Positions 9,597-18,589 of a stretch of 64,000 bases of DNA are shown in pieces. Origin of the DNA: JAJPKK01 sp963824905 (GTDB taxonomy: Bacteria; Pseudomonadota; Alphaproteobacteria; Rhizobiales; Xanthobacteraceae). The first letter of the stretch is position 1; the number at the start of each line of letters is the position of its first letter. Where the stretch lies: contig CAWGRH010000027.1 in assembly GCA_963824905.1 (NCBI GenBank), forward strand, positions 310,001 through 374,000, written 5' to 3'. The position numbers were made by a program, and so were the translations under genes. The notes beneath the pieces are model-generated. The model was given only the letters and a program-made list of their open reading frames with translations. It was not told the DNA's origin and searched no databases.

Positions 9597-11822
9597 TCAA
9601 CGCGGCTGCGTTTTCAATTTGGATGCCGCAAGCCGCTGTTCGAGATGGGCGACCGCGGCGAGCGCCTTCGCAAGCTCCGGTATCTCGTCGAACATCGGGA
9701 TGCCGAGCCGCCCCGCGGTCTCGCGATACTTTCGCTTGCGTTCCTCCAACACGGGATCTCCGTCGGTGCGGAACGCAAGAAGGAAATGCGCGGCGTCGCG
9801 ATGGGCGTTGAGGGCGTCCTCGATGAAGGTGAAGATGTTGTCGATCGGATCGACGCCACCCCGGCCCGAGAACGACGACATGTTCAGATGCAGCGCGATC
9901 GCATCCGGGGCCGCATCCGCATAGACGATGTCGAGGATGCGACGCGCCGCTTCGCCACCGTTTTCCTGAAGCGTCGCGACCGGCGTGTCGATCGGATTGG
10001 CGACGCTCGACCCGGGCAACAAGTCGAGCGCTTCGAGGCGCGCGCGCACGCCCGGCGCGAACGGCGACACATCGAGATCGCGCGCAGCGAAGAAGTCGGC
10101 ACCGAGCACGCTGGTGCCGCCGCCGTTGCCGAACATCACGACGCGTCTCGTCGGCCGCTGCGGCCGCAGCGTCACGTATTGCAGGGTCATGAGCGTGTCG
10201 ACGAATTCGTCGAGCGTCGCGACCTCGACGCAGGGCGTCTGTGCGCACAGCGCTGCCCACACCCTGCCATCGCCGGCCAAGGCACCGGTGTGGGAGGCCG
10301 CCGCCAGTCTGCCTTGTGCAGAGCGACCGCCGCACAGCAGCACCACGGGCTTTGTCGCCGCACGCAGAAGATCGAAGAAGCGCCGTCCGTCCTTGATGTC
10401 CTCGAGGTAGCAGCCGATCGCGCGGGTGAGCGGATCAGCGAGGTAGAATTCGAGAAGATCGGCGGGGGTGACGTCGGCGCAATTGCCGGCGGTGACGGCG
10501 CCGCTGAACCGCACCCCCTTCACCTGCCCGCGCTTGATCATGTTGGTCGTCAGGCCGCCGCTCTGGGAAATGATGCCGATCGAGCCGACGTCACGGGGTG
10601 CGTTGTCGGGAAAGGTCAGTCCGCCGCGCGGCGAATAGGTGCCGAGGCAGTTTGGACCGACGACGCGGACGCCGCCGCGGTGAGCCTTCTCGACGAGATC
10701 GCGCTCCAGCGCGCCGCCGCCCTCGACCTCGGAAAAGCCGCTGGAGATCACCTGGGCGAAGCGCAGGTGACCGTCGGCGGCGGCGAGAAGCGGAGCGATG
10801 CGCTCGGCCCCGAGGGCGACGAAGGCATAGTCGATCGGTCGCGGTGTCGCCGCGATGCTCCGATACGCCGGAAGCCCCTCGATTTCCGCCGCTTCCGGAT
10901 GGATCGGATAGAGATCGCCGGAAAACCCGAACGCCTTCATCCTGCGGATGAACGTGTTGGCGAGCGCAATGCCGCCCTTCGCGGAGGCGCCGAGCACGCC
11001 GACCGTCCTCGGTTCGAACAGCGGACGGAAGCGCTCGAGCACGGGCAAATCGTCGCAAGGCGTCCTGCTCGGCGCGAGGTGTCCGAGATGTGGTTTGGTC
11101 AGGATGACGCGCGCATCGACGGCGACGAGCCCGCACTCGCCCACCACGATCGGATTGATATCGAGTTCGGCGATGTCTGACGCCAGCCGCATCAGCAGGC
11201 CGTCGCGGCCACCGACTTTCAGCAACGCATCGATCAGCGCCGCCTTGTCGACCGGCGGCTGCCCGCGCACGCCGTCGAGCAATGCGGCGCAACGCAGCTC
11301 GCCGAGCATGTCGCGAGCATCGTCGACATCGATCGGGCAGATGCGGAAGGCGACGTCCTTGAGCACTTCCACGAAGATGCCGCCGAGGCCCACCATCACC
11401 ACCGGCCCGAACTGCGGGTCGCGATAGCCGCCGATCACGACTTCCTGCCCCTTCGGAGCCATTTCTTCGATGAGCCAGCCGTCGATTCCGGCCGCCGCAA
11501 TGGCAGGAACCGCATTCATCGCTGCAATCGCGCTCGCAGCCGCCGCCGCGTCGGGAAGGCCCAGCCGCACGCCGCCGACATCGCTCTTGTGGAGCAGGTT
11601 TCTGGAGACGACCTTTGCGACGAGCGGCGCGACGAGCTCGGCGGCCTTGACCGCGGCCTCCGCTGCATCCCGCACCACGACGCCACGCGGAACGGGAATC
11701 CCGGCACTCGCAAGCAGGCGTTTGCCAGCCGTCTCGTCGAGCGCAATCCGCCCCTGCCCGCGCGCCTCGGCGATGATCTGCGGCGCGGTTGCTGTGTTTG
11801 TCGTCGCGTCAGGGATGGTCAT
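9597..11822 (-). CDS. NDP-forming acyl-CoA synthetase (acetate-CoA ligase/pimeloyl-CoA synthetase type), single chain
   Basis: 741-residue fused synthetase that makes an acyl-CoA from a carboxylic acid, CoA and ATP through a phosphohistidine. Domain order is ATP-grasp first (HKSDVGGVRLGL near residue 90, then the GPVVMVGLGG strand), then the CoA-binding Rossmann domain (GASAKGGIALANTF), then the ligase domain with GPNCLGTYSP, SQSGGLT and SHTGALAG, the latter carrying the likely phosphorylated His. I chose the ATG at 11822-11820 (MTIPDA). In-frame ATGs at 11867 and 11843 would add a leader-like but unconserved stretch. It leads the operon with the biotin carrier and biotin carboxylase, so an acid activated here is probably carboxylated next. 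Divergent from the Bug gene at 11964. Confidence 0.88.
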   Translation of the reverse strand: MTIPDATTNTATAPQIIAEARGQGRIALDETAGKRLLASAGIPVPRGVVVRDAAEAAVKAAELVAPLVAKVVSRNLLHKSDVGGVRLGLPDAAAAASAIAAMNAVPAIAAAGIDGWLIEEMAPKGQEVVIGGYRDPQFGPVVMVGLGGIFVEVLKDVAFRICPIDVDDARDMLGELRCAALLDGVRGQPPVDKAALIDALLKVGGRDGLLMRLASDIAELDINPIVVGECGLVAVDARVILTKPHLGHLAPSRTPCDDLPVLERFRPLFEPRTVGVLGASAKGGIALANTFIRRMKAFGFSGDLYPIHPEAAEIEGLPAYRSIAATPRPIDYAFVALGAERIAPLLAAADGHLRFAQVISSGFSEVEGGGALERDLVEKAHRGGVRVVGPNCLGTYSPRGGLTFPDNAPRDVGSIGIISQSGGLTTNMIKRGQVKGVRFSGAVTAGNCADVTPADLLEFYLADPLTRAIGCYLEDIKDGRRFFDLLRAATKPVVLLCGGRSAQGRLAAASHTGALAGDGRVWAALCAQTPCVEVATLDEFVDTLMTLQYVTLRPQRPTRRVVMFGNGGGTSVLGADFFAARDLDVSPFAPGVRARLEALDLLPGSSVANPIDTPVATLQENGGEAARRILDIVYADAAPDAIALHLNMSSFSGRGGVDPIDNIFTFIEDALNAHRDAAHFLLAFRTDGDPVLEERKRKYRETAGRLGIPMFDEIPELAKALAAVAHLEQRLAASKLKTQPR

Positions 11823-11963
11823 GCAGAACTCGGGCGGGATCATAGGGAGTCGGTGCGGCACGGGCAAGCTTGCGGGCCATGCCCGGACGCGTCAGGATGC
11901 ATGCGCCGCGCAACGACGTCGGCCGAGGCAATCCGACAAGACCGCACGGGTGGAGAGTCCAAG

Positions 11964-12980
11964 ATGAGAGCGCGATCGGTCGTGGCTTCGTTGACGGGAT
12001 GGGCGACGATCGTGTCGGCGATGGCCGTGTGCGCGATGATCGTGCGGGCGATCCTGCCGGTCTCAGGCGCGCTGGCGCAAGGCGCCTACCCCGAACAGCC
12101 GATCCGCTACCTCCTCCACGTTTCGCCGGGCGGCGCCACCGACGTGATGGCACGCAAGCTGGGCAACGGCCTCGAGAAGATTCTAGGCAAGCCTGTCATC
12201 GTCGAGAACAAGCCGGGCGGACGCGGCGCCCAGCAGATGTTCGAGCTCTCGCGCGCCAAACCGGACGGCTACACCATCGCCGCGGTGACATCGTCGCATA
12301 TCGGTGCCTTCAATCAGACGCTGAAGCAATTCAACGTTGCGAGTGTCGACTGGATCGCCAATCTCGTCGAGGAGCCCTATCTCTTCGTGGTTCCGAACGA
12401 CAGCCCGATAAAGAGCATGAAGGACTTGGCGGACGCGATCCGCGCCAAGCCGGGATTCGTCGTCGCCGGCTTCGTTCGCGGCTCGGGAAGCCATTTCGCC
12501 TGGGAAATGTACGCCAAGGCCGCAGGCCTGCCAAAGACCAACGTCAACTGGGTTCCCTATGACAGCGTGGGCGACGCCGTCACGGCCGTGCTCGGGCATC
12601 ATGGCCAGGTCACCATTGCCTACCTCGATCTCGTCAAGGATCACGTCGAAGCGCGCAACCTGCGGGTGATCGGAACGATGACGGCGAAACGCATGTCCAA
12701 GTTGCCGGACGTGCCGACGTTGCGCGAACAGGGTTTCGACGTCGACACCAGCTGGCAGCAGTTCCGCGGCATCATCGGTCCGAAGGGAATGCCGGAGGCC
12801 ATCAAGCAAAAGCTCTACGAGACTGTAGCGCAGGTGATCCGCAGCGACGACATGCAGAGGTACATCAACGAAGCCTCGCTCGAGGTCGACCTCATGAATC
12901 CCGCCGAATTCACCGCCTATGCAAGGAAGCAGGACCAGCTGACGAAGGAGTGGATGCAGACTCTCAACCTCGTCCGCTAG
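11964..12980 (+). CDS. tctC: Bug/TctC-family periplasmic solute receptor of the TctCBA unit
   Basis: 338-residue TTT receptor. The ATG at 11964 follows GGAGAG at 11952-11957. It has a long hydrophobic Sec leader cut after ALAQG, then YPEQPIRYLL, HVSPGGATDV (ligand loop), ENKPGGRGAQQM and KPDGYTIAAV. It is the first gene of a rightward unit with the TctB-like and TctA-like membrane subunits at 13010 and 13527, and the only Bug gene here with a complete transporter beside it. Divergent from the acyl-CoA synthetase, which suggests that the imported acid is that synthetase's substrate. Confidence 0.9.
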   Translation: MRARSVVASLTGWATIVSAMAVCAMIVRAILPVSGALAQGAYPEQPIRYLLHVSPGGATDVMARKLGNGLEKILGKPVIVENKPGGRGAQQMFELSRAKPDGYTIAAVTSSHIGAFNQTLKQFNVASVDWIANLVEEPYLFVVPNDSPIKSMKDLADAIRAKPGFVVAGFVRGSGSHFAWEMYAKAAGLPKTNVNWVPYDSVGDAVTAVLGHHGQVTIAYLDLVKDHVEARNLRVIGTMTAKRMSKLPDVPTLREQGFDVDTSWQQFRGIIGPKGMPEAIKQKLYETVAQVIRSDDMQRYINEASLEVDLMNPAEFTAYARKQDQLTKEWMQTLNLVR

Positions 12981-13009
12981 ACACGATCCGCCAGATTCGC
13001 CGCAAGGAT

Positions 13010-13516
13010 ATGTCCAACCCCTCTCCGGTCGCCCCCGAAAACCAGCCGCGCCTTTCGATCGATCGGCTCGTCGTCCGCGCCGCCGTCATCGACCTTACGG
13101 TTGGGCTTACGCTCGTGGTCGTCGCGGCCGTGTTCTGGTTCGGCGCGGCCGACTTCGACGAGGCCGATTCCACTGGCATCGGCGCCGCGACCTTTCCGCG
13201 GGGCATCGCCGTGCTGCTCGGTTTTGCGGCGGCCATGCTCGCAGTGCGGGCGATCATGTCATTGTCCGGCCACCGGCCGAACATTCTGAGCGTCACCTCG
13301 CGCCCCGGCCACGTGCTCGCAGGCATGGGCCTCGTAGTCCTCTTTCCGGTGCTGATGAGCAATCTCGGGTATTACATCGGCTCGGCGCTGTGGATGCCGG
13401 CGCTGTTCGTCGTCGCGGGATATCGCAAGCCGCTCGGCATCGTGGTCCTGACAGCCGGATTTCTCATGTTCGCCAAGGTCGGTTTCGAGATGATTTTAGG
13501 CGTGCGGCTCCCGTGA
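13010..13516 (+). CDS. tctB: TctB-like small membrane subunit of a tripartite tricarboxylate transporter
   Basis: 168 residues from the ATG at 13010, with AAGGA just upstream. Four hydrophobic segments are visible: LTVGLTLVVVAAVFWFGA, the GIAVLLGFAAAMLAV stretch, VLAGMGLVVLFPVLMSN and IVVLTAGFLMFAKVG, the usual four-helix TctB topology. The GAATFPRG motif between the first two helices is the family signature. It lies between tctC (29 bases upstream) and tctA (10 bases downstream). TctB is needed for transport but its exact role is not settled. Confidence 0.88.
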   Translation: MSNPSPVAPENQPRLSIDRLVVRAAVIDLTVGLTLVVVAAVFWFGAADFDEADSTGIGAATFPRGIAVLLGFAAAMLAVRAIMSLSGHRPNILSVTSRPGHVLAGMGLVVLFPVLMSNLGYYIGSALWMPALFVVAGYRKPLGIVVLTAGFLMFAKVGFEMILGVRLP

Positions 13517-13526
13517 CGGTCGTCAA

Positions 13527-15033
13527 ATGAGCAGCGGCTTCCTGCAGGCGCTCGCGCTGTTCGGCTCGTGGCAGGTCGCCACCGCCTTGATGGCGGGCGT
13601 GCTGGTCGGCTACGTCGGTCGGCGCCCTGCCGGGCCTGTCCGCCAGCATGGGAATGGCGTTGCTTATCCCCTTCACGTTCGGCCTTTCGCCGGTGGTGTC
13701 CATCGTCATGCTGGTCACGCTCTACATGGCATCGGAATATTCCGGCGCCATTCCTGCGATCCTCTGCAACACGCCGGGCGAACCGTCGGCCGCAATCACC
13801 GCTCTCGACGGCTATCCGATGCGGATGCGCGGCGAGGCCGGACAGGCGCTGACGCTGTCGATCCTCGGCTCGGCGTTCGGTTCGATCATCTCGACGGCGA
13901 TGCTCATCGTCGCCGCCCAGAGCATCGCTTCGTTCGCTTTGGCATTCGGGCCGGCCGATTATTTCGCACTGGCCGTCCTGGGCCTGAGCCTCATTTCGTG
14001 CCTTGCCAGCGGCTCGCTGCTTCGCGGCACGATCGGCCTCCTGTTCGGCCTGCTGCTCACGACGATCGGCATCGATCCCGTGGACGGATCGACACGCTAC
14101 GTCTTCACGCCGGATCTTCTGAGCGGGGTGAGTTTCATCGCGGCGCTGATCGGACTGTTCGCGCTGTCGGAAGTGTTCGAGATGCTGGAAACGTCGAACC
14201 AGAATCCGGAGCCGCTGCAGGAGATGCCCGGCCTGTCGGGTCAGCTCTCTCTGCTGATCCCGTACCGCTGGACGCTCATCCGCTCGACGCTGGTCGGCTT
14301 CGCGATCGGCGTGGTGCCGGGAGCCGGCGCGACCATCGCTTCGCTCACCGCCTATGTTCTGGAAAAGCGCCTGTCCAAGGACCCCGACAGCTTCGGCAAG
14401 GGCAACCCGGCCGGAGTCGTCGCTTCCGAGACCGCGAACAATGCCTGCATTCCCGGCGCGCTCGCACCGATGCTCGCGCTCGGCATCCCGAGCAAGGCAA
14501 GCGTCGCGATCCTGATCGGCGCATTGACGATCCACGGCGTCCAACCTGGGCCACTGCTGTTCTCCAAGCACCCGGAAATTCCGCTTTCGATCTACATGGC
14601 GCTTTTCATCGGCATGCCCTTCATGGTGATGCTGGGACTGTGGGGCGCGCAGTTGTGGATCAGGCTGACCCTCATTCCGACGAGCGTGGTCGCAGTGCTG
14701 GTGGCGGCGATCTGCCTGCTCGGCACCTATGCGGAAGCGGGCGACATCTTCGCCGTCTACACCGCGATATTCTTCGGGATCGTCGGCTATTTGCTGCGCA
14801 AGGCCGGCATCGGACCGACCCCGATCGTTCTCGCACTCGTGCTCGGCAACATGATGGAATCGAATTTCCGCCGCGCCATGCTGCAGAGCGGCGGCGATCC
14901 CGGCGTATTTCTCGCGAGCCCGATCTCGGCGGTGTGCCTCGTCCTCGCCGCCCTGATGTTCGTCGTTCCGATCGCGCAGGATGCGCGTCGCGCCCGCAAG
15001 GCGCGCGCCGCCGCGGGGCCCGAGACACCATGA
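13527..15033 (+). CDS. tctA: TctA-like large membrane subunit of a tripartite tricarboxylate transporter, one frameshift
   Basis: The ATG at 13527 opens the expected N-terminal helix (FLQALALFGSWQVATALMAG). One extra G near 13617 (GTCGGTCGG for GTCGTCGG) breaks the frame. The rest continues from 13622 onward to the TGA at 15033 with the hallmark Pro-Gly-Leu-Ser-Ala-Ser-Met-Gly loop and about ten more hydrophobic helices. Removing the base gives 501 residues, the standard TctA length. The repeat half has GVVPGAGATIASLTAYVLEK and the NPAGVVASETANNA stretch typical of the family. As the sole TctA in the window it may be shared by several of the six Bug receptors, as reported for other bacteria with surplus receptors. 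Confidence 0.87.
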
Positions 15034-15082
15034 GCGGACAATCGAGGCACCAATGCACCCGAACCGCGTTGGAACATCGATC

Positions 15083-16045
15083 ATGAGATTCACCGCGCGT
15101 CTCCTCTGCGCCGCTCTCGCACTCTCGGTGTCGCCGGCCGGTTCGCAGCCGTTTCCGACCCGCCAGATCACCCTCGTGGTGCCGTTCGCCGCCGGCGGCT
15201 CGAACGACGTGATCGCGAGGGTCATCGGCGCTCGCCTGCAGAAGGCGTTCGGGCAGCCGGTGGTGATCGAGAACCAGAGCGGCGCCAGCGGATCGATCGG
15301 CGTCACGCGTGTCGCCAAGGCGGAGCCGGACGGCTACACGCTCATCGTCATTTCGAGCACGTTCACCATCAACGCCGTCCTGCAGGCGAAGCAGTCTTTC
15401 GACGCCCAGGCGAGCTTCGCCCCGGTCGCGCTGCTGGGCCGATCGCCTCTGGTGCTGGCGACCGCGCCGACAATTCCGGTGAAGTCGCCCGCCGACTTTC
15501 TGGCCTACGCACGCGCCAACAAGGGCAAGCTCAACTACGGCTCTGCCGGGAACGGCAGCATCAACCAGATCGGCGCCGAGATGCTCAAGAGCGCCGCCGC
15601 CATCGACCTCACCCACGTGCCCTATCGCGGCGTACCGCTCGCCCTCAACGACCTGATCGCCGGCCAGGTGCATGTCATCGTCGGCAGCATGCCGGCGATG
15701 ATGGCACAGATCCTGGGGGGCAAGGTGACCGGCATTGCTGTCACCAGCAGGCGCCGATCGATCGCGTTGCCGGACCTGCCGACCTTGGACGAGAGCATCG
15801 CACCGGGCTACGAGCTCTATCAGTGGTGGGCCGTTCTCGCTCCCGCAGCGACGCCCGCGACGACGATCGGCACCCTGAACTCAGCCATCGACAAGGCGCT
15901 CGAGGACGACGAGGTGAAGGCGGCTTTCGCGCGCGAGGGCGCCGAGGTGACGCCCGGGCCGCCGGCCGATCTCAAGTCGCTCATCGCCGACGAGATTTCG
16001 CGCTGGAGGAAGCTTGCCGCCGAGGGAAGGATTCACGCCGAATGA
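15083..16045 (+). CDS. Bug/TctC-family periplasmic solute receptor
   Basis: 320 residues from the ATG at 15083. An in-frame ATG at 15053 has a better GAGG box and would only lengthen the leader's n-region. Sec leader MRFTARLLCAALALSVSPA, then FPTRQITLVVPFAAGGSNDV, ENQSGASGSI, EPDGYTLIVI and THVPYRGVP, all canonical Bug ligand-site elements. Its stop overlaps the start of the second carboxyltransferase by four bases (ATGA), so receptor and carboxyltransferase are translationally coupled. That coupling argues that the captured solute is the acid, or the precursor of the acid, that is carboxylated after CoA activation. Confidence 0.9.
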   Translation: MRFTARLLCAALALSVSPAGSQPFPTRQITLVVPFAAGGSNDVIARVIGARLQKAFGQPVVIENQSGASGSIGVTRVAKAEPDGYTLIVISSTFTINAVLQAKQSFDAQASFAPVALLGRSPLVLATAPTIPVKSPADFLAYARANKGKLNYGSAGNGSINQIGAEMLKSAAAIDLTHVPYRGVPLALNDLIAGQVHVIVGSMPAMMAQILGGKVTGIAVTSRRRSIALPDLPTLDESIAPGYELYQWWAVLAPAATPATTIGTLNSAIDKALEDDEVKAAFAREGAEVTPGPPADLKSLIADEISRWRKLAAEGRIHAE

Positions 16046-17598
16046 CACGACAAGGCAAGGGAGACGGCGTGCCTTTCGAGACCGAGCTCGACGAATTGCG
16101 CAAGCGGACCGAGCACGCCCTCGCCATGGGCGGTCCGGATAAGCTCGCCAAGCGCCGCGCAAAGGGCCTGCTCAACGCCCGCGAGCGCCTCGATGCCCTG
16201 CTCGACGCCGGATCTTTCGTCGAGTTGGGCATGCATGCCCGCAGCTTTCGCAAGGAGATGGCGGAGCGCACTCCCGCGGACGGGAAAGTCGCCGGCTACG
16301 GACGCATCGACGGGCGCGAGGTGGCAGTCGTTTCCAACGACTTCACTGTGCTCGGTGCGTCGTCGAGCGCAATCAACGGCAAGAAGATCCGCCACGTTCG
16401 CGAGGTCGCGACCCAACGCGGCCTGCCCATCGTCTTTCTCGGCGAATCCGCCGGCGCCCGATTGCCCGACCGTATGGGCGCGGCCGGGCGCGCCATTCTG
16501 GGGCAGGATCCGGCGGAATACCGGCGCTGTCGTGAAACACCGTGGGTTTCAGCGCTGCTCGGCGACTGTTACGGCTCCTCGACCTGGTACACCTGCCTGT
16601 CCGATTTCGCCGTGATGCGCAAAGGCGCGACGATGGCGGTTGCGAGTGAGCGCGTGATCTCGCTCGCCATCGGCCAGCAGGTCGATTCCGAGGAGCTCGG
16701 TGGCTGGCGGCTGCACGCCGAAACGACCGGGCTGATCGATGCCGTCGCAGACACCGATGCGGAGGCGCTCTCCACCATCAGGACATTCCTCGCATACCTG
16801 CCGAGATCGAGCGCCGAGCCGGCGCCGCGCCATGCCGTTGCCGAAGGCTCGGAGGAGCGGACCGACGGGATCCTCGACCTGATGCCCGCCGAGCGGAGCA
16901 AAGTCTACGACGTGCGCGAGATCATCCGCTGCGTCGTCGATCACGACAGCTTCTTCGAGCTCAAGGCGCGGTTCGGCAAATCCATTGCCACCGGCCTCGC
17001 GCGGCTCGACGGACGCTCGGTCGGGATCATCGCCAACAACCCGAAGTTCAAAGGGGGCGCGATCGACGTCGACGCCATGCGCAAGGCGACAAGCTTCCTC
17101 GTTCTGTGCGACTCCTTCAACATCCCGCTCATCTTTCTGGTCGACCAACCCGGTTTCATGATCGGAGCGGAAGGCGAGAAGCGCTGGGCGCCCGGCCGCA
17201 TCATGAACTGGATGAACGCCGTCAGCCTCGTCACCGTACCCAAGATCTCGGTCATTCTGCGCAAGAGCTACGGGCAGGCTTATCTCAACATGGGCGGCGG
17301 TCGAAATTCCGACGAGGTACTCTGCTGGCCAACGGCCGACCTTGGCTTCGTCGCCCCTTCCGTGGGCGTCAATATCGTTCACGGGTTGAAGCGGGAGGAC
17401 GACCCCGAGCGCTTCGACAAGCTGCGACAGGAAATCGAACAGGACAGCTCAGCCTGGGCGCTCGCCGCACTCTACGAAGCCCATGCCGTCATCGATCCGC
17501 GCGACACCCGCAGCGCCCTGCGACGGCTGCTCGACGTCCACTGCGGCTCCGGAATCGTAGGGCGTCATCAACTGGCGAACTGGCCGACCAGCTATTGA
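16042..17598 (+). CDS. Acyl-CoA carboxylase carboxyltransferase (beta) subunit, copy 2
   Basis: 518-residue paralogue of the gene at 6388, starting at the ATG inside the preceding Bug stop. The same landmarks appear: GGPDKLAKRRAKGLLNARER, SAGARLPDRMG (first half), VDQPGFMIG (second half) and a terminal NWPTSY. It differs by a longer N-terminus. No biotin carboxylase or carrier is encoded beside it, so it probably shares those at 7949-9561. Two carboxyltransferases with one biotin module suggest either two substrates or an alpha/beta pair of different carboxyltransferase chains in one complex. Confidence 0.9.
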   Translation: MTRQGKGDGVPFETELDELRKRTEHALAMGGPDKLAKRRAKGLLNARERLDALLDAGSFVELGMHARSFRKEMAERTPADGKVAGYGRIDGREVAVVSNDFTVLGASSSAINGKKIRHVREVATQRGLPIVFLGESAGARLPDRMGAAGRAILGQDPAEYRRCRETPWVSALLGDCYGSSTWYTCLSDFAVMRKGATMAVASERVISLAIGQQVDSEELGGWRLHAETTGLIDAVADTDAEALSTIRTFLAYLPRSSAEPAPRHAVAEGSEERTDGILDLMPAERSKVYDVREIIRCVVDHDSFFELKARFGKSIATGLARLDGRSVGIIANNPKFKGGAIDVDAMRKATSFLVLCDSFNIPLIFLVDQPGFMIGAEGEKRWAPGRIMNWMNAVSLVTVPKISVILRKSYGQAYLNMGGGRNSDEVLCWPTADLGFVAPSVGVNIVHGLKREDDPERFDKLRQEIEQDSSAWALAALYEAHAVIDPRDTRSALRRLLDVHCGSGIVGRHQLANWPTSY

Positions 17599-17616
17599 AT
17601 TGACCAGCGCCTGCCG

Positions 17617-17994
17617 TTGCCCAGAAAGCTCACTGACTTGGCAACCCGGTCTGCTGCTCCGGCATCCTCCACGCAATCCACTGATTCCTGCGACCGTCGA
17701 CCAGCGTTTCGGGCCGCGGCGCGCATCGACATCGACGGCATCGTTATTGTGCGAACGTTGCCACGATCGCCCGCGGCAAAAGCAGGGCTCGGAGGCGCCG
17801 AAGTCAATGGTGGTACGGTTGCCGACATCATTACCGCGGCGAACGGGGAGCCGGTGCACAGCATGTCCGATCTCGCCGTTATTCTTGAGCGGACCGGCGT
17901 CGGAAAGGCCGTGAAACTGACGGTCACGCGTGACGGTCAGTCGCGACAGATCGACGTGACCGTAGCCGATATGTCACAGCAGGCGCAGGGATAA
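17617..17994 (+). pseudogene. Remnant of an exported S1C (HtrA/DegP-type) serine protease: PDZ domain only
   Basis: Residues from about 17720 onward form a PDZ domain: VRTLPRSPAAKAGL carboxylate-binding loop, DIITAANGEPVHSM, and LTVTRDGQSRQIDV at the end. In S1C proteases this lies after a trypsin-like domain, but no protease domain with His-Asp-Ser residues is present upstream, where the carboxyltransferase gene ends at 17598. A short stretch matching the strand before the PDZ (TVDQRF) reads in a neighbouring frame near 17690. It could be a decayed protease tail, or a small PDZ protein with a misread start. I see no good ribosome binding site. Confidence 0.5.
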
Positions 17995-18007
17995 GAATCA
18001 AAACCTG

Positions 18008-18589
18008 TCATCGCGCGGTGACGTGGTTCTGAGGTCGCGCCATCCCGGCGGCTTCCAACGCCGCGACAACCTGCGCCACGATTTCGCGCGGTGGCGGTTC
18101 GATAGACACCACGATAGGGTATTCGTCCGGTCCAGGCTCATCGAGCGCTTCGAACTGGCTGTGCAAGAGCTTCGGCGGCATGAAATGTTCATGCCGGGTA
18201 GCGATACGGCGCGCAATCAGGGCTTCGTCACCTCTGAGATAAACGAGGCGGACGTCGTCGCGGTCGCCGATCAGTACATCTCGATAGCGGCGCTTCAGCG
18301 CGGAGCATGCGATGACACCATGTCGGGCCGATTGTCGCATCGCGTCGACCCAGTCGGCTATCGCGTCGAGCCAAGGCCCGCGATCCTCATCGGTCAGCGG
18401 AATACCTCGATGCATTTTCTCGATGTTGGACGCTGGATGAAACCAGTCGGCATCTTCGAATTCCCAATGCAGTCTCGAAGCGAGCAGCCCTCCGACAGTC
18501 GACTTTCCGCTTCCCGAAACCCCCATGACAATGACGACGGCGACGGAGGTGGGCGGCCTGCGGGCAGTCGCCAAATGGTTTGCCGACAT
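18008..18589 (-). CDS. gntK: Gluconokinase
   Basis: 193-residue GntK-type kinase that phosphorylates gluconate to 6-phosphogluconate. The P-loop is GVSGSGKST, followed by EFEDADWFHPASNIEKM (substrate-binding Asp and His), LTDEDRGPWL and CSALKRRYRD, all diagnostic of the family. The ATG at 18589 overlaps the pgl stop in TGATG and is preceded by AGGAG inside pgl, so it is translationally coupled. Last gene of the leftward pentose-phosphate operon. It feeds gluconate into the pool used by gnd. Confidence 0.93.
   Translation of the reverse strand: MSANHLATARRPPTSVAVVIVMGVSGSGKSTVGGLLASRLHWEFEDADWFHPASNIEKMHRGIPLTDEDRGPWLDAIADWVDAMRQSARHGVIACSALKRRYRDVLIGDRDDVRLVYLRGDEALIARRIATRHEHFMPPKLLHSQFEALDEPGPDEYPIVVSIEPPPREIVAQVVAALEAAGMARPQNHVTAR

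Noticed and set aside
8234..11180. Long plus-strand frames opposite the biotin carboxylase and acyl-CoA synthetase
   Set aside because: The minus-strand genes have full family motifs. The plus-strand translations do not resemble proteins and have no ribosome binding sites.
13372..15318. 648-codon minus-strand frame opposite tctBA
   Set aside because: Low-complexity His/Arg/Asp/Glu-rich translation typical of the antisense of GC-rich genes, with tctB and tctA clearly coding on the other strand.
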